A stretch of 64,000 bases of DNA, taken from the NCBI GenBank assembly GCA_900544875.1, contig UQWS01000002.1, forward strand, positions 92,690 through 156,689, written 5' to 3'. The notes under the pieces were generated by a model. It did no database searches. It was not told the DNA's origin and saw nothing but the letters and a program-made list of their open reading frames with translations. Numbering within the stretch: the stretch's first letter is position 1; each line of letters starts with the position of its first letter. The stretch comes from an uncultured Collinsella sp. (lineage in GTDB: Bacteria; Actinomycetota; Coriobacteriia; Coriobacteriales; Coriobacteriaceae). Positions 16,750 through 26,301 of the stretch are shown piece by piece. The position numbers and the translations under genes are program-made.

Positions 16750-19749
16750 ATGGTAAACGATTTGGGCAGTATGGACGACCTCGAGCTGATGCCGCTGGGC
16801 GGTGGCTATATGGTGCGACGCGAACGCTTGATGAATGAGCTTCTCGCCAAGGGCCGAAAGGCCGGCATCGTGGTTCTTTATGCGCCCGACGGGTTTGGGA
16901 AGACCTCGGTGCTGCTGCAGTACACCCATGAGGTTAAATGCGATCCGACGCGAGGCCCCGTGCGGATTATCGAGGCCGATCGCGCCATTGGGCGCGAGGT
17001 GTTTATGCAGCTCGAGGTGGTTACCGAAGAACTCAAAGACAAACCGCACTCCCTTATCGCGATTGATAATGTGCCAAACCTCGATCAGCACGATACCGAA
17101 GACCTCATCGACAGGATTCGCGGCCTGCGCGCCATGGGGGTAGGGGTCTTTATCTCCTGCCGTCCTTCAAATCGTCAGCTGATTCATGGGCTGGGCGATT
17201 CGGTTAAGATCAATGCGCAGATGCTCAAGGTGCATGCCTATGAGTATTCGGCGTGGGCATCGGCGTTTTCGATCAGCACATCGCTCGACTTTTATCAGCT
17301 CACGCAGGGCGTGCCCGAGCTCGTTTCGGCATTGCAGACGGGTCTGTATGGCCAAGGCGACGTAGCCGGTCTGCTCGAAAACGAGATTGTCAACGTATAT
17401 GGCGCGGCACTTGTCGATCTGGCTTCGCTCGACAATAATGCGCTGTTTCGCGTGGCATGTCTCATGGTTTTGATGGGCGAGGGCAATATCGCAGAACTCG
17501 AGGCTTGTGGGGTGAGGTTGTCGATGGTCGACCAGTCCTACTTTGTACGCGACTACCCGATCTTTGGCTTGGATCCCGCCGAGCGGAGTTTTACGTGTCT
17601 GGGCACGGAGGATAACGGACGCTTGCGCTTGCGCAAGTTGGTGGCCGAGGTTCGCCCCGAACTTGTTCCGAGGGCGGTCCGGATTTTGCTTAAGGCGGGC
17701 CGATGCGATGCGGCGATGGGCCTGGCGGACGCCTTTTTGGACCGTGAAGCGGTCCTTGAACTCGCTGGGCAGTATGGGGTCGACCTTGCTCTGACGGGGC
17801 ACGGGGCCGATATCTGCCGAGCAGCGCTGGGCACGATCGATGCCGACGATCCGGCTCCAGAGCCAACGCCTGCCGAGGCGCTCGGCGTATATCTGGCAGC
17901 GGTCAGCGTGTCCAACACAAAGCTCGCCCGCTATATGGCATCGGTCATCGAGCGCGAGGGCGAACGGGCGGCCTGCGAAATAGACCCTGTCTCATGGAGG
18001 GTGGCCCAGACACTGACGGCTGTTTGCTATGGGGACAACGGGCTTGGGCTCCCTACGAACCTGGCCGTGCCAGAAATCGAGACATCCCATACCGCACTCG
18101 ATATGTTGTCCGCGCATATCGAGGTCAAGCGCTGCCTGACCGAGCGGGGAGATGACGGCGGCGTTCTACAGCAGCTCAAAACGAGCAAGGCCTACGACTG
18201 TGAGCTCGACATCGCGGGGATTGTTATACGGGCCGATAGCATGCTGGTGGAGCTTTTTGACGGGTCGTTTGCGGGAACCGACGAGCGCGACGACGAGATG
18301 ACGGTGGTGCGGGAGGCACTCGACGTACGTGGGCTTAAGGCGATGGCTATCTGGGTGCGCATGGTGTTGGCGGCACGGCGGCTCCTTTCCGGCCTGCCGG
18401 TAACCGACGACGCGGCGTTCAACGAGCTCGATCGTTTTGCCGTGCGCATGCGCGACAACCAGATTCAGCTGTTTGGCCTGTTGCTAGAAGGCTGGCAGTC
18501 GCTGGCAGAGGGACGGCCGGTTAATGCAAAGTTCCGTGCGGTCCAAGTGCTCAAACTTGCCGAGGAGTCGATTGCGTACATGCGCGATAACGCATTGCTG
18601 CTGGAGCGCGCGGCGTATCTGCGTAACACCTCGATGGTTTCGGTGCGCGAGGAAGCGGAGTTGCTCGATATAAGCCAGACGCAGGTTGGTGGAGCGGAGG
18701 CCTGGATGGTGGCGCTGCATTTGGCCTGTGCGGGCCGAGACAGCGATCTTGCGGCCTGGATGTCCATGAATCGTGCGGGGATTCTAGAGCCATCGTATCG
18801 GCTCTTTGCGCGCCTTGCCATGCATTGTCTGGGCGAGCCGGCGACCAGGATTCGCAAGAAGCTTCCCGTGCGCGAGCTGTCGCGGTATTCGCTGCGCGAC
18901 GATCTGGAAGGGGAGGGCGAGCGCCTGTTCCAGGCCGGCGAGGTTGAAGCCGTTGATACCATCGACCATATCGAGATTCGCATGTTTGGTGCGTTTCGCG
19001 CCGAGCGCGATGGGTTTCCCATTACGGACAAAATGTGGCGCCGCAAGAAGGCGGCGACACTTGCCGAGCGGCTTGCGCTGGGCATGGATGCGCTCGTCGA
19101 TCGTGAGACGCTGGCCATGGAGCTGTGGCCCCATGCTGAGTTCAATAGCGCCCGCAACAACCTGTACTCGACGATATCGCGCTTGCGGTCGGCTTTGGGG
19201 CCGACGCCGGATGGCAAGTCGTGTGTGCTCATCCAAAATGAATGCATCGGACTCAACGGCGACTACGTCAAGACCGATGTACGGCTGTTTGACCAGATAA
19301 GCCGCGAGGTTTTGGGAAATCGCACGGGTGCGCGCGGGCCCCATTTAGTTGAGCTGTGCCTTAAGATTGAGCAGCTTTATGCCGGACCGCTGTATGTTCC
19401 CAATGGCTGTAACCCCACCTACTTTTTGCGTATGCGACGCATTATGCAGTCAAAGTACATCGATTGCATGATTAAGGGAGCAAATGCCGCCCTAGAAGAA
19501 AACGACCTGCAGTCGGCGATTTGGCTGGCGGAGTCGGGGCTTCGGCAGGAAACAGCGCGTGAGGATATGGTGCGCTGCGCCATGCGCGTCTACAGTGCGG
19601 CGGGGCGGCGGCGCGATATCGTCGAGCTGTACAGCGGGCATATGCACCATCTAAGGGAGCAGGTCAATGGCGTGCCCGAGCCCGAGACGCGGCGTCTATA
19701 CGAGCGCTTGGTGGAGGGGCGGCTCAATCGCGTGCTGGTCGAGCGATAA
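16750..19749 (+). CDS. Large STAND-type ATPase regulator with OmpR-like winged helix and BTAD (SARP-like)
   Basis: A 999-residue cytoplasmic regulator. A P-loop NTPase domain with Walker A LYAPDGFGKTSVLL (near residue 50) and a Walker B-like LIAIDNVP fills the first 300 residues. A long helical-repeat middle follows. The C terminus has a winged-helix DNA-binding domain (about 740-830, IRMFGAFRAERDG to LYSTISRLRSALGP) and a bacterial transcriptional activator domain (about 850-990, with RLFDQISREVL and LREQVNGVPEPET). The architecture combines MalT/STAND logic with a SARP-type output. ATG 16750 follows GAGGAG by 5 bp. No co-transcribed target is adjacent, so its regulon is unknown. Confidence 0.85.
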   Translation: MVNDLGSMDDLELMPLGGGYMVRRERLMNELLAKGRKAGIVVLYAPDGFGKTSVLLQYTHEVKCDPTRGPVRIIEADRAIGREVFMQLEVVTEELKDKPHSLIAIDNVPNLDQHDTEDLIDRIRGLRAMGVGVFISCRPSNRQLIHGLGDSVKINAQMLKVHAYEYSAWASAFSISTSLDFYQLTQGVPELVSALQTGLYGQGDVAGLLENEIVNVYGAALVDLASLDNNALFRVACLMVLMGEGNIAELEACGVRLSMVDQSYFVRDYPIFGLDPAERSFTCLGTEDNGRLRLRKLVAEVRPELVPRAVRILLKAGRCDAAMGLADAFLDREAVLELAGQYGVDLALTGHGADICRAALGTIDADDPAPEPTPAEALGVYLAAVSVSNTKLARYMASVIEREGERAACEIDPVSWRVAQTLTAVCYGDNGLGLPTNLAVPEIETSHTALDMLSAHIEVKRCLTERGDDGGVLQQLKTSKAYDCELDIAGIVIRADSMLVELFDGSFAGTDERDDEMTVVREALDVRGLKAMAIWVRMVLAARRLLSGLPVTDDAAFNELDRFAVRMRDNQIQLFGLLLEGWQSLAEGRPVNAKFRAVQVLKLAEESIAYMRDNALLLERAAYLRNTSMVSVREEAELLDISQTQVGGAEAWMVALHLACAGRDSDLAAWMSMNRAGILEPSYRLFARLAMHCLGEPATRIRKKLPVRELSRYSLRDDLEGEGERLFQAGEVEAVDTIDHIEIRMFGAFRAERDGFPITDKMWRRKKAATLAERLALGMDALVDRETLAMELWPHAEFNSARNNLYSTISRLRSALGPTPDGKSCVLIQNECIGLNGDYVKTDVRLFDQISREVLGNRTGARGPHLVELCLKIEQLYAGPLYVPNGCNPTYFLRMRRIMQSKYIDCMIKGANAALEENDLQSAIWLAESGLRQETAREDMVRCAMRVYSAAGRRRDIVELYSGHMHHLREQVNGVPEPETRRLYERLVEGRLNRVLVER

Positions 19750-19781
19750 AAAACGGGCGCCCGAAGTACTTAGGCACCCGT
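19748..19781. terminator. Bidirectional terminator between the large regulator and yhbY
   Basis: ACGGGCGCC/GGCACCCGT forms a 9-bp stem with one wobble pair (19753-19761, 19773-19781). The A run at 19748-19753 supplies a U tract for yhbY transcripts coming from the right. Confidence 0.75.
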
Positions 19782-19818
19782 AAGCTTGCTATGTGTTGGC
19801 TCGTCGGATCATTGGCTC

Positions 19819-20118
19819 TTAGACGAGCTTGATCTTCTCGATGTCCTTGCGCGAGGACTCGCGATACAGCGAGAACTTGCGGCCGATGACCTGGACGACC
19901 TCGGCGTGGCATCGCTCGGCGAGTTCTTCGGCGGCCTCGCGGGCGGAAAGACTGGAGCCATCGAGCACAGAGCACTTAACGAGCTCATGCTTCTCCAGAT
20001 AGGCGACCGTCTGCTCGACGGTGCCCTCGTTAATATCGGACTTACCGATGATGATGGCGGGGTTGAGGTGATGGGCCATGCTGCGAAGCTGCTTGACCTG
20101 TGCTCCTGTCAGTGCCAT
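19819..20118 (-). CDS. yhbY: YhbY-family RNA-binding protein (CRM domain)
   Basis: A 99-residue single CRM-domain protein that associates with pre-50S ribosomal particles. It has LTGAQVKQLRSMAHHLNP at the N terminus, the conserved IIGKSDINEG where the family has GKxG-like loops, and a C-terminal QVIGRKFSLYR block. Length and order fit the family. ATG 20118 is the first in-frame Met. It is transcribed leftward and ends at a bidirectional terminator. Confidence 0.93.
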   Translation of the reverse strand: MALTGAQVKQLRSMAHHLNPAIIIGKSDINEGTVEQTVAYLEKHELVKCSVLDGSSLSAREAAEELAERCHAEVVQVIGRKFSLYRESSRKDIEKIKLV

Positions 20119-20276
20119 GGGTTCTCGCTTTCTATGTATGGGGCGCCCCGCGATGGGGCCTTAATCTACGTGAGCTGTCCCACGATAGCGCAGGAACGGC
20201 GCGGTGTGGAGCGCGTTTGCCCAGTTCGCAAAGAATGCGGATGCCGAGTGAGTGGGCGGTGCAGGCTGCGAACAGG

Positions 20277-21164
20277 CTATGAGCTGGGCGCAGAGACCGG
20301 CTCCCATGCAATAAACGCCCAACGAACCTTGCGGACATGATCGAGCATGTAGCGTCCCTGCGGCACGCCCTTGGAGCCCGGCTCACCGGCATGGGGGTTC
20401 TCAATCATATGTTGAGCGATGTAGTCGCGCAGACGGTCGATCTTATCCTCGTTGCCATGCTCGAGCATACGGGAAAAATCCGCCACACCTGCTTCAAGGC
20501 TGTCGAAGGTATCGCGACGAGGCGATTCAAAGTACGTGACTTGCGGCAGCGCACCCATCTGAATAAGGATATTAAAGGCATACACAAAGCCATTGCTGCA
20601 GGTAACCGAGGCGCCGATGGCGTTCATCAGATGCAGGTCATAGCGCGGGCTGGAGTTGGCGACCATCGTGACAGCACAACGCCGACGAGCCGTTCGATCA
20701 AGCTTGGCAAGCGCGCCTTTTAGGTTGGTCGTGGTGACAGAACGACTGGCAAAGGCAACATCTACCGCTTTCGCGACCGGTCCAACCAAATCCCAGTCAT
20801 CATCCCAAGCAAGTTCAAGCGGTGTAATGCGATCCTCGAGTCCATAGTACTCAATGCCAGCATCAAGCGTGCCCAACATAGCAGGGGAAAAGTCAGCAGC
20901 AATCACAGGATGCCCAGCCTGAGCAAGCGGAATGGCAATCGACCCAGCTCCACACCCCATATCGAGCACCGACTCACCAGGCTTTAACGCCAACAGCTTC
21001 ATAAAGTCCCGGGCATACGGGGCAGTCTCCAACGGCCGAAAATGCCGAGCCCGCTTATCCCATTCAAAAGAATCATCAGCCCGCCGCCGACCAGCCTGCA
21101 AGCGCATCCATTCCTGATTCCAATCCGCAGAAAGCAGCTCAGATTGAATTACACCATCAGCCAC
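20277..21164 (-). CDS. Class I SAM-dependent methyltransferase
   Basis: A 295-residue methyltransferase. Motif I is VLDMGCGAGSIAIPLAQ (near residue 70) with the acidic residue of the next strand in VIAADFSPAML. The C-terminal half is less conserved. GTG 21164 is preceded by AGGAGG with good spacing. An upstream ATG (21224) would add 20 hydrophobic residues but has no site and is not needed. The substrate is unknown; the general shape fits UbiE-like small-molecule methyltransferases. The upstream 100 bp is AT-richer and likely holds its promoter. Confidence 0.85.
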   Translation of the reverse strand: MADGVIQSELLSADWNQEWMRLQAGRRRADDSFEWDKRARHFRPLETAPYARDFMKLLALKPGESVLDMGCGAGSIAIPLAQAGHPVIAADFSPAMLGTLDAGIEYYGLEDRITPLELAWDDDWDLVGPVAKAVDVAFASRSVTTTNLKGALAKLDRTARRRCAVTMVANSSPRYDLHLMNAIGASVTCSNGFVYAFNILIQMGALPQVTYFESPRRDTFDSLEAGVADFSRMLEHGNEDKIDRLRDYIAQHMIENPHAGEPGSKGVPQGRYMLDHVRKVRWAFIAWEPVSAPSS

Positions 21165-21329
21165 GGGCCAACCTCCTAGCAACAAAAAAGCGACTCCTCC
21201 CAAAAGAAGAGCCGCAACCAGCATATATCAGAAAGAACCGATCCAACGCCAAACCGTCATACCAGCAAAGTGGAGCAGAAGCGAAGCGACTGCAACCGGG
21301 ATAGAACTCAATCGAGGTCCCGTTGTGCG

Positions 21330-21463
21330 GGAGCCCCGGGGAGGGCAAATATATAAGGTCGATCGCGAGTTCCGCACGAGCCGGAGAGCACTTAATGTGC
21401 TCTCCGTGCGAGTCAGGACTGTCCGAGCAGGCGACCTTATATATTTGCCCTCCCCGGGGCTCC
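21330..21463 (-). repeat. Nested long hairpin after the DUF711 gene (element copy 2)
   Basis: Perfect 32-bp arms (21330-21361, 21432-21463) enclose a 70-bp loop. Read on the minus strand, the loop has CGGACAGTCCTGACTC, a GGAGAGCAC hairpin, and CGTGCGGAACTC. These are the same motifs and order as in the element at 1154-1289, although the arm sequences differ completely. It lies 17 bp after the stop codon of the DUF711 gene, the same orientation relative to its gene as copy 1. Confidence 0.85.
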
Positions 21464-21480
21464 TCGCCCGAACCCCTCAG

Positions 21481-22845
21481 CTAGTTCTTCAGCGAGTTCA
21501 GCGGTGCCGGGAAGCGTCCACCACGGTGGGCGAGCACGGTGCCGGCGTTGGGGTTCACCGGCATGATGGGCGCACGGCCAAACAGGCCGCCGTACTCGAC
21601 GCAGTCGCCCACGCCCTTGCCGATAGCAGGAATCACGCGGACGGCCGTGGTCTTGTTGTTGATGACGCCGATGGCCATCTCGTCGGCGATGATGCCGGCG
21701 ATGGTCTCGACCGGGGTGTCGCCGGGGATGGCGATCATGTCCAGGCCAACGGAGCACACGCAGGTCATGGCCTCGAGCTTCTCGAGCGAAAGCGCACCGG
21801 CTTCGACGGCGGCGATCATGCCGGCGTCCTCGGACACGGGGATGAAAGCGCCCGAAAGACCGCCCACGCTGGAACTGGCCATGACGCCGCCCTTCTTGAC
21901 GGCATCGTTGAGCATGGCGAGCGCGCAGGTCGTGCCGGGGCCACCGCAGGTGCCCACGCCGATGATCTCGAGGATGCGAGCGACGGAGTCGCCGATGGCA
22001 GGCGTAGGTGCCAGCGAAAGGTCGACAATGCCTTTCTCGACACCCAGACGATGGGCGGCCTCGCGGCTCATGAGCTCACCGGCACGGGTGATCTTAAAGG
22101 CGGTCTGCTTAATCTTCTCGGCGACTTCCATCATCGATGCAGAATCGGGCAGCTTCTCCAGGGCTGCTGCCATAACGCCGGGGCCCGAGACGCCTACGTT
22201 GATGACGGCGTCGGCCTCGCCACCGCCGTGGACGGCGCCCGCCATAAACGGTGAGTCCTCGACCATGTTAGCAAAGCAGACAAACTTGGAAGCGCCGACG
22301 GAGTCCTGGTCGGCCGTGAGCTTAGCGGCGTCGATGATGGTCTGGGCGGCCATAAGCACGGCGTCCATGTTGATACCGGCGCGCAGGCTGGCGACGTTGA
22401 CGCTGGAGCAGACGCGGCTCGTGGTGGCGAGCGCCTGGGGGATGGACTGGATAACGCGGCGGTCGGCATCGCCGATGCCCTTCTGGACGAGCGCGGAGAA
22501 GCCGCCCAGGTAATCGATGCCGAGCGTCTCGGCCGCGCGGTCGAGGGCATGCGCGATGGGGGTGAGGTCCTCATCCTTGCAACACGCGGCGATCTGCGCC
22601 ACCGGGGTGACGGAAACGCGCTTGTTGACGATGGGGATACCGTACTCGCGCTCGAGGTTCTCGGCGGTCTCGACCAGATGCTCAGCCGTGTGCGTCACGT
22701 GGTCGTAGATCTTCGTGCACATGCGGTCGAGGTTCTCGTCACCGCAACCCATGAGCGAAACACCCATGGTGATGGTCCTGATGTCGAGGTTCTGCTCCTC
22801 AACCATGCCGCGGGTTTCCGCGATTTCTGCGGGCGTGATCGCCAT
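21481..22845 (-). CDS. PFL-like DUF711 (UPF0210) family protein
   Basis: A 454-residue protein of the DUF711/UPF0210 family, a fold related to pyruvate formate-lyase but without the glycyl radical. Recognisable stretches are NLDIRTITMGVSLMGCGDE near the N terminus, CSSVNVASLRAGINMDAV, and GVGTCGGPGTTCALAMLND. The biochemical role is not established. In many genomes it is paired with a small ACT-domain protein (UPF0237); none is adjacent here. ATG 22845 has an AGGAGCGCAAGG site upstream. An in-frame ATG-less extension of 19 codons exists but is unlikely. Confidence 0.9.
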   Translation of the reverse strand: MAITPAEIAETRGMVEEQNLDIRTITMGVSLMGCGDENLDRMCTKIYDHVTHTAEHLVETAENLEREYGIPIVNKRVSVTPVAQIAACCKDEDLTPIAHALDRAAETLGIDYLGGFSALVQKGIGDADRRVIQSIPQALATTSRVCSSVNVASLRAGINMDAVLMAAQTIIDAAKLTADQDSVGASKFVCFANMVEDSPFMAGAVHGGGEADAVINVGVSGPGVMAAALEKLPDSASMMEVAEKIKQTAFKITRAGELMSREAAHRLGVEKGIVDLSLAPTPAIGDSVARILEIIGVGTCGGPGTTCALAMLNDAVKKGGVMASSSVGGLSGAFIPVSEDAGMIAAVEAGALSLEKLEAMTCVCSVGLDMIAIPGDTPVETIAGIIADEMAIGVINNKTTAVRVIPAIGKGVGDCVEYGGLFGRAPIMPVNPNAGTVLAHRGGRFPAPLNSLKN

Positions 22846-22891
22846 CCTTGCGCTCCTATCTGCCAAAACGAGCATAGTCTTTTCTATTCTA

Positions 22892-22926
22892 ACGTGCCGC
22901 ACATGCCAAGTGGCGCATGCGGCACG
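22892..22926. terminator. Hairpin between metH and the DUF711 gene
   Basis: ACGTGCCGCA/TGCGGCACGT forms a 10-bp stem with a partly paired 15-bp loop. For leftward metH transcripts no strong U run follows. It may attenuate read-through into the DUF711 gene 50 bp on. Confidence 0.45.
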
Positions 22927-22953
22927 TTTTGGTGCTCGGTTGTTTCCGTTGTG

Positions 22954-25503
22954 TTACTGCCCAAAGACCTCTTCGGCGATGCGCGCGCTTTCGGCGGCAT
23001 CCTTGGCGTAGTAGTCCGCGCCGATCTGCTTGGCGTATTCGGGGGTGAGCACGGCGCCGCCTACGATGATCTTGACGCCCGGCACCTCGGTATGAAGCAG
23101 CTTGATGGTCTCCTCCATGGCGACGACCGTGGTGGTCATAAGCGCCGAGAGGCCGACGAGCTTAATATCACGCTCCTGCACGGTCTTGAGCACTTCCTGC
23201 GGATCGACGTCGCGGCCCAGATCAAAGACGGTATAGCCGTAGTTGTCGAGCAGCATCTTGACGATGTTCTTACCGATATCGTGGATGTCGCCCTTGACGG
23301 TGGCCACGCAGATCTTACCCTTGTCGGCAATCTCGCCGGCGGGCATCAGGCGCTTGATGGTGTCGAAGCCCACGCGCGCGGCCTCGGCCGAGGCCATGAG
23401 TTGCGGCAAGAAGAACTTGCCCTGGTCAAAGAGGACGCCCACCTCGTCGAGGGCGGGGATAAAGTGGTTGTTGATAAGGTCCATGGCGTCGTGGTCTGCC
23501 AGCAGACGCTCGGTCTCGGCAGCGATCTCGCCTTTGCGGCCCGAGACGACCATGCGACGGATCGGGTCGTCGTTGCCGTCGGCGCCGGCGGCAGGCGCGG
23601 CATCACTCGATGCGGGCTGAGCCGCTGCCGGGTTTGCGGCGATCTTATACGGATCGGTCCAGCCGGCGTAGCGCTCGATGTATCCGGTCGAGCCCTCGTC
23701 CTCAACGCTCAAGACGCGATAGCTGTAGACGGTGTCCATAAAGCGCTTGGAGCCCGGGTTCATGATGGGGGCGTCCAGGCCCGCGCCAAAGGCGGCGGCC
23801 AAAAAGACCGAGCCCAGCAGCGGGCGAGCGGGCAGGCCAAAGCTGATATTCGACACGCCAAGCGCGCATTTGACGCCCAGACGCTCCTTGCACAGGGACA
23901 TGGCGCGCAGAATCTGCTCGGCCTGGCGCTGGTTGGTCGAGGCGGTCATGACCAGGCAGTCGATGAGGATGCGATCCGGGCCGATGCCGTAGCGGGCGGC
24001 CTCGGCCACGATGCGCTCGGCGATGGCGAAGCGGGCCTCGGCGGTATCGGGGATGCCGCCTTCGTCGAGCGTAAGGCCGACAACGTTGGTGCCGTAGTGG
24101 GCGACCAGCGGAAAGATCTCATCCATGATCTGCTGCTTGCCGTTGACCGAGTTGATGATGGGCTTGCCGGCGTAGCGACGTACGGCGGCCTCGACGGCGG
24201 CGGGGTCGGTGGAGTCGATCTGCAGCGGCAGCAGCGTGGAGCCTTGGAGCTGCTCGGTCGCTTGCTGGATGACCTTGACCTCGTCGATCTCGGGCAGGCC
24301 CACGTTGACGTCCAGGATATCGGCGCCCTGTTCTTGCTGGCTGATGCCCTGGCTTACGACGTAGTCCAGGTCGCCGTCGCGCAGGGCCTGCTGCAGGCGC
24401 TTTTTGCCGGTGGGGTTGATGCGCTCGCCGATGACGGCGATCTTGTGGCCGTCGCAGGGGAGGTCCACGACCGTCTGAGCGCTCGTGACCGACATGCTGG
24501 GCTTGCGGTGACGCGGGCTGGGCGTGTGGTTGTCGATGAGGGTGCGCAGCGCTGCCATGTGCGCCGGCGTGGTGCCGCAGCAGCCGCCCACGACGCTTAC
24601 GCCGTCGGCAATCATACCGGCGACGGCCTCGGCGTATTCGGCTGCCTGGATATCAAAGACGGTGTTGCCGTCGTCGTCCACGCGGGGCAGTCCCGCGTTG
24701 GCCTGCACCATAACGGGCTTGTCCGTAACGGTGAGCATGCGAGCGGCGAGCCCTCGGAGCTCGGCCGGTCCCTGGCTGCAGTTGATGCCCAAAACGTCGG
24801 CGCCGATGGCATCGAGCGTGATGGCGGCAACCTCGGGGCTCGTGCCCAAGAAGGTGCGGCCGTCTTCCTCAAAGGTCATGGTGGCAAAGACGGGCAGGTC
24901 GGAATTCTCGCGGCAGGCGAGGACGGCCGCCTTGATCTCGGCAAGGTCGGTCATGGTCTCGATAATAAAGAGGTCCACGCCCGCATCGACGCCCGCGCGA
25001 ACTTCCTCGGCAAAGAGGTCATAGGCCTCGTCAAAGCTGAGGGTGCCCAAGGGGCGAAGCAGTGCGCCGATGGGGCCGATGTCACCGGCGACGTAGCGGG
25101 CGCCGGCCTCGTGGGCACAGGCGACGGCCGCGGCAAAGACGTTTGCCACGGTGGCGGCACCGTCGAGCTTGTGGGCGTTGGCGCCAAAGGTGTTGGCGGT
25201 GATCACGTCGCAGCCAGCCTCGACGTACTGGCGCTGAATGTCGGTAATGACCTGGGGCTCCTCAAAGTTGAGCAGCTCGGGCAAGGCGCCGGCCTTCATG
25301 CCGGCCGCCTGCAGCATGGTGCCCATGCCACCGTCGAACAACAGGTGTCCCGTGCCCTCGATGGCCGCACGCAGGCGATCGTCCTTAATGCGCAGATCGT
25401 CGATCGTGCGCGTCTTGTACGTGGCACCGTTGCGACGTGCGGCATCAACGGGTGCCGCCAATGCAGTGCCGTCAGAATCATGAGTGATAAGCGGAGTAAA
25501 CAT
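22954..25503 (-). CDS. metH: Cobalamin-dependent methionine synthase, catalytic part
   Basis: An 849-residue protein with three of the four MetH modules. The homocysteine-binding domain (about 40-330) ends in the zinc motif GGCCGTTP. The pterin domain (about 360-640) includes IGERINPTGKKRL and DVNVGLPEIDE. The cobalamin domains (about 680-849) carry GDIHDIGKNIVKMLL, whose His is the cobalt ligand. The fourth module, for AdoMet-dependent reactivation, is absent and is encoded by the next gene upstream. A linker rich in Ala/Pro (about 620-650) is variable. It transfers methyl from methyltetrahydrofolate to homocysteine. The operon order is metF, reactivation gene, metH. Confidence 0.95.
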   Translation of the reverse strand: MFTPLITHDSDGTALAAPVDAARRNGATYKTRTIDDLRIKDDRLRAAIEGTGHLLFDGGMGTMLQAAGMKAGALPELLNFEEPQVITDIQRQYVEAGCDVITANTFGANAHKLDGAATVANVFAAAVACAHEAGARYVAGDIGPIGALLRPLGTLSFDEAYDLFAEEVRAGVDAGVDLFIIETMTDLAEIKAAVLACRENSDLPVFATMTFEEDGRTFLGTSPEVAAITLDAIGADVLGINCSQGPAELRGLAARMLTVTDKPVMVQANAGLPRVDDDGNTVFDIQAAEYAEAVAGMIADGVSVVGGCCGTTPAHMAALRTLIDNHTPSPRHRKPSMSVTSAQTVVDLPCDGHKIAVIGERINPTGKKRLQQALRDGDLDYVVSQGISQQEQGADILDVNVGLPEIDEVKVIQQATEQLQGSTLLPLQIDSTDPAAVEAAVRRYAGKPIINSVNGKQQIMDEIFPLVAHYGTNVVGLTLDEGGIPDTAEARFAIAERIVAEAARYGIGPDRILIDCLVMTASTNQRQAEQILRAMSLCKERLGVKCALGVSNISFGLPARPLLGSVFLAAAFGAGLDAPIMNPGSKRFMDTVYSYRVLSVEDEGSTGYIERYAGWTDPYKIAANPAAAQPASSDAAPAAGADGNDDPIRRMVVSGRKGEIAAETERLLADHDAMDLINNHFIPALDEVGVLFDQGKFFLPQLMASAEAARVGFDTIKRLMPAGEIADKGKICVATVKGDIHDIGKNIVKMLLDNYGYTVFDLGRDVDPQEVLKTVQERDIKLVGLSALMTTTVVAMEETIKLLHTEVPGVKIIVGGAVLTPEYAKQIGADYYAKDAAESARIAEEVFGQ

Positions 25504-25512
25504 CGAGGGCTC

Positions 25513-26301
25513 CTAATGGCTGGAATAGCAGGTGGTGTGGGCGGCGCGGAAACGGCAGTTCTCGCGCATGCGGCAGATATTGCAGGTGGGGCGGGTCTGG
25601 GCGTCGTGGACTTCGCCGTCGAACAGGCCGATCACCGCGGTCACGCTTTTGGTGGGCATAAGCAGGCTGGTGGGCGTGACGGTAAGCCCGATGAGCCGCG
25701 TGGCGTTGAGCGCATTGACGATCGAGCGCTGGGCCGAGAGCGGGCAGTCGCCGTAGCCGGGACTAAAGCGCCAGTTGCCGGCGAACCCATGAACGGCGGC
25801 GTCCGTCTTGACCTGCTGGTCCATTTGCTCAACGGCGGCTTCCACGTAAGCGGAGCACGCGGCGTCGAGCACGGCGCCCTCGAGGGGCTGCTGGGCTCCC
25901 GTGGTGCGCAGACGACGCTCAGCGTCCATGCCGAGGGTGCATGCCATGAGCGCGGCAAAGCGGGCATCTTTGAGATGTCGATAGATATCACGACCGCGCA
26001 GCTCAACGTTGGTGCCGACCAGACGGATGCAAGGCTTGCCCTGCTCGTCCACGCCCGTGGCATCGACGGCAAATACGCGGCGCACGCCACGGGGCTCAAT
26101 GTCCAATTCCAGACGTTCAACGACAAGTTCAATACGCTGCGACAGCTCGGGCTCAATCTGCTGGCCTCCGTAACCCAGATACCGCAGCATCTCGGCACGA
26201 TCGACGCGGGGATGGTGGGCTGCATCGATACGGTAGAGCGCCGGCGACGCAAGGTCGGCCGGCACTTCGACAAAAGCTGTATCGATGTGCGGTTTTTCCA
26301 T
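25513..26301 (-). CDS. Methionine synthase reactivation-domain protein (stand-alone)
   Basis: A 262-residue stand-alone version of the MetH activation domain, which binds AdoMet and reductively remethylates inactive cob(II)alamin. The diagnostic motif RFSPGYGDCPL (about residue 180) is intact. The C terminus carries CNICRMRENCRF, a Cys cluster found in stand-alone versions. It starts inside the metF stop (TAATG, 1-bp overlap) and ends 9 bp before metH, so all three are coupled. It complements the missing fourth module of the downstream MetH. Confidence 0.9.
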   Translation of the reverse strand: MEKPHIDTAFVEVPADLASPALYRIDAAHHPRVDRAEMLRYLGYGGQQIEPELSQRIELVVERLELDIEPRGVRRVFAVDATGVDEQGKPCIRLVGTNVELRGRDIYRHLKDARFAALMACTLGMDAERRLRTTGAQQPLEGAVLDAACSAYVEAAVEQMDQQVKTDAAVHGFAGNWRFSPGYGDCPLSAQRSIVNALNATRLIGLTVTPTSLLMPTKSVTAVIGLFDGEVHDAQTRPTCNICRMRENCRFRAAHTTCYSSH

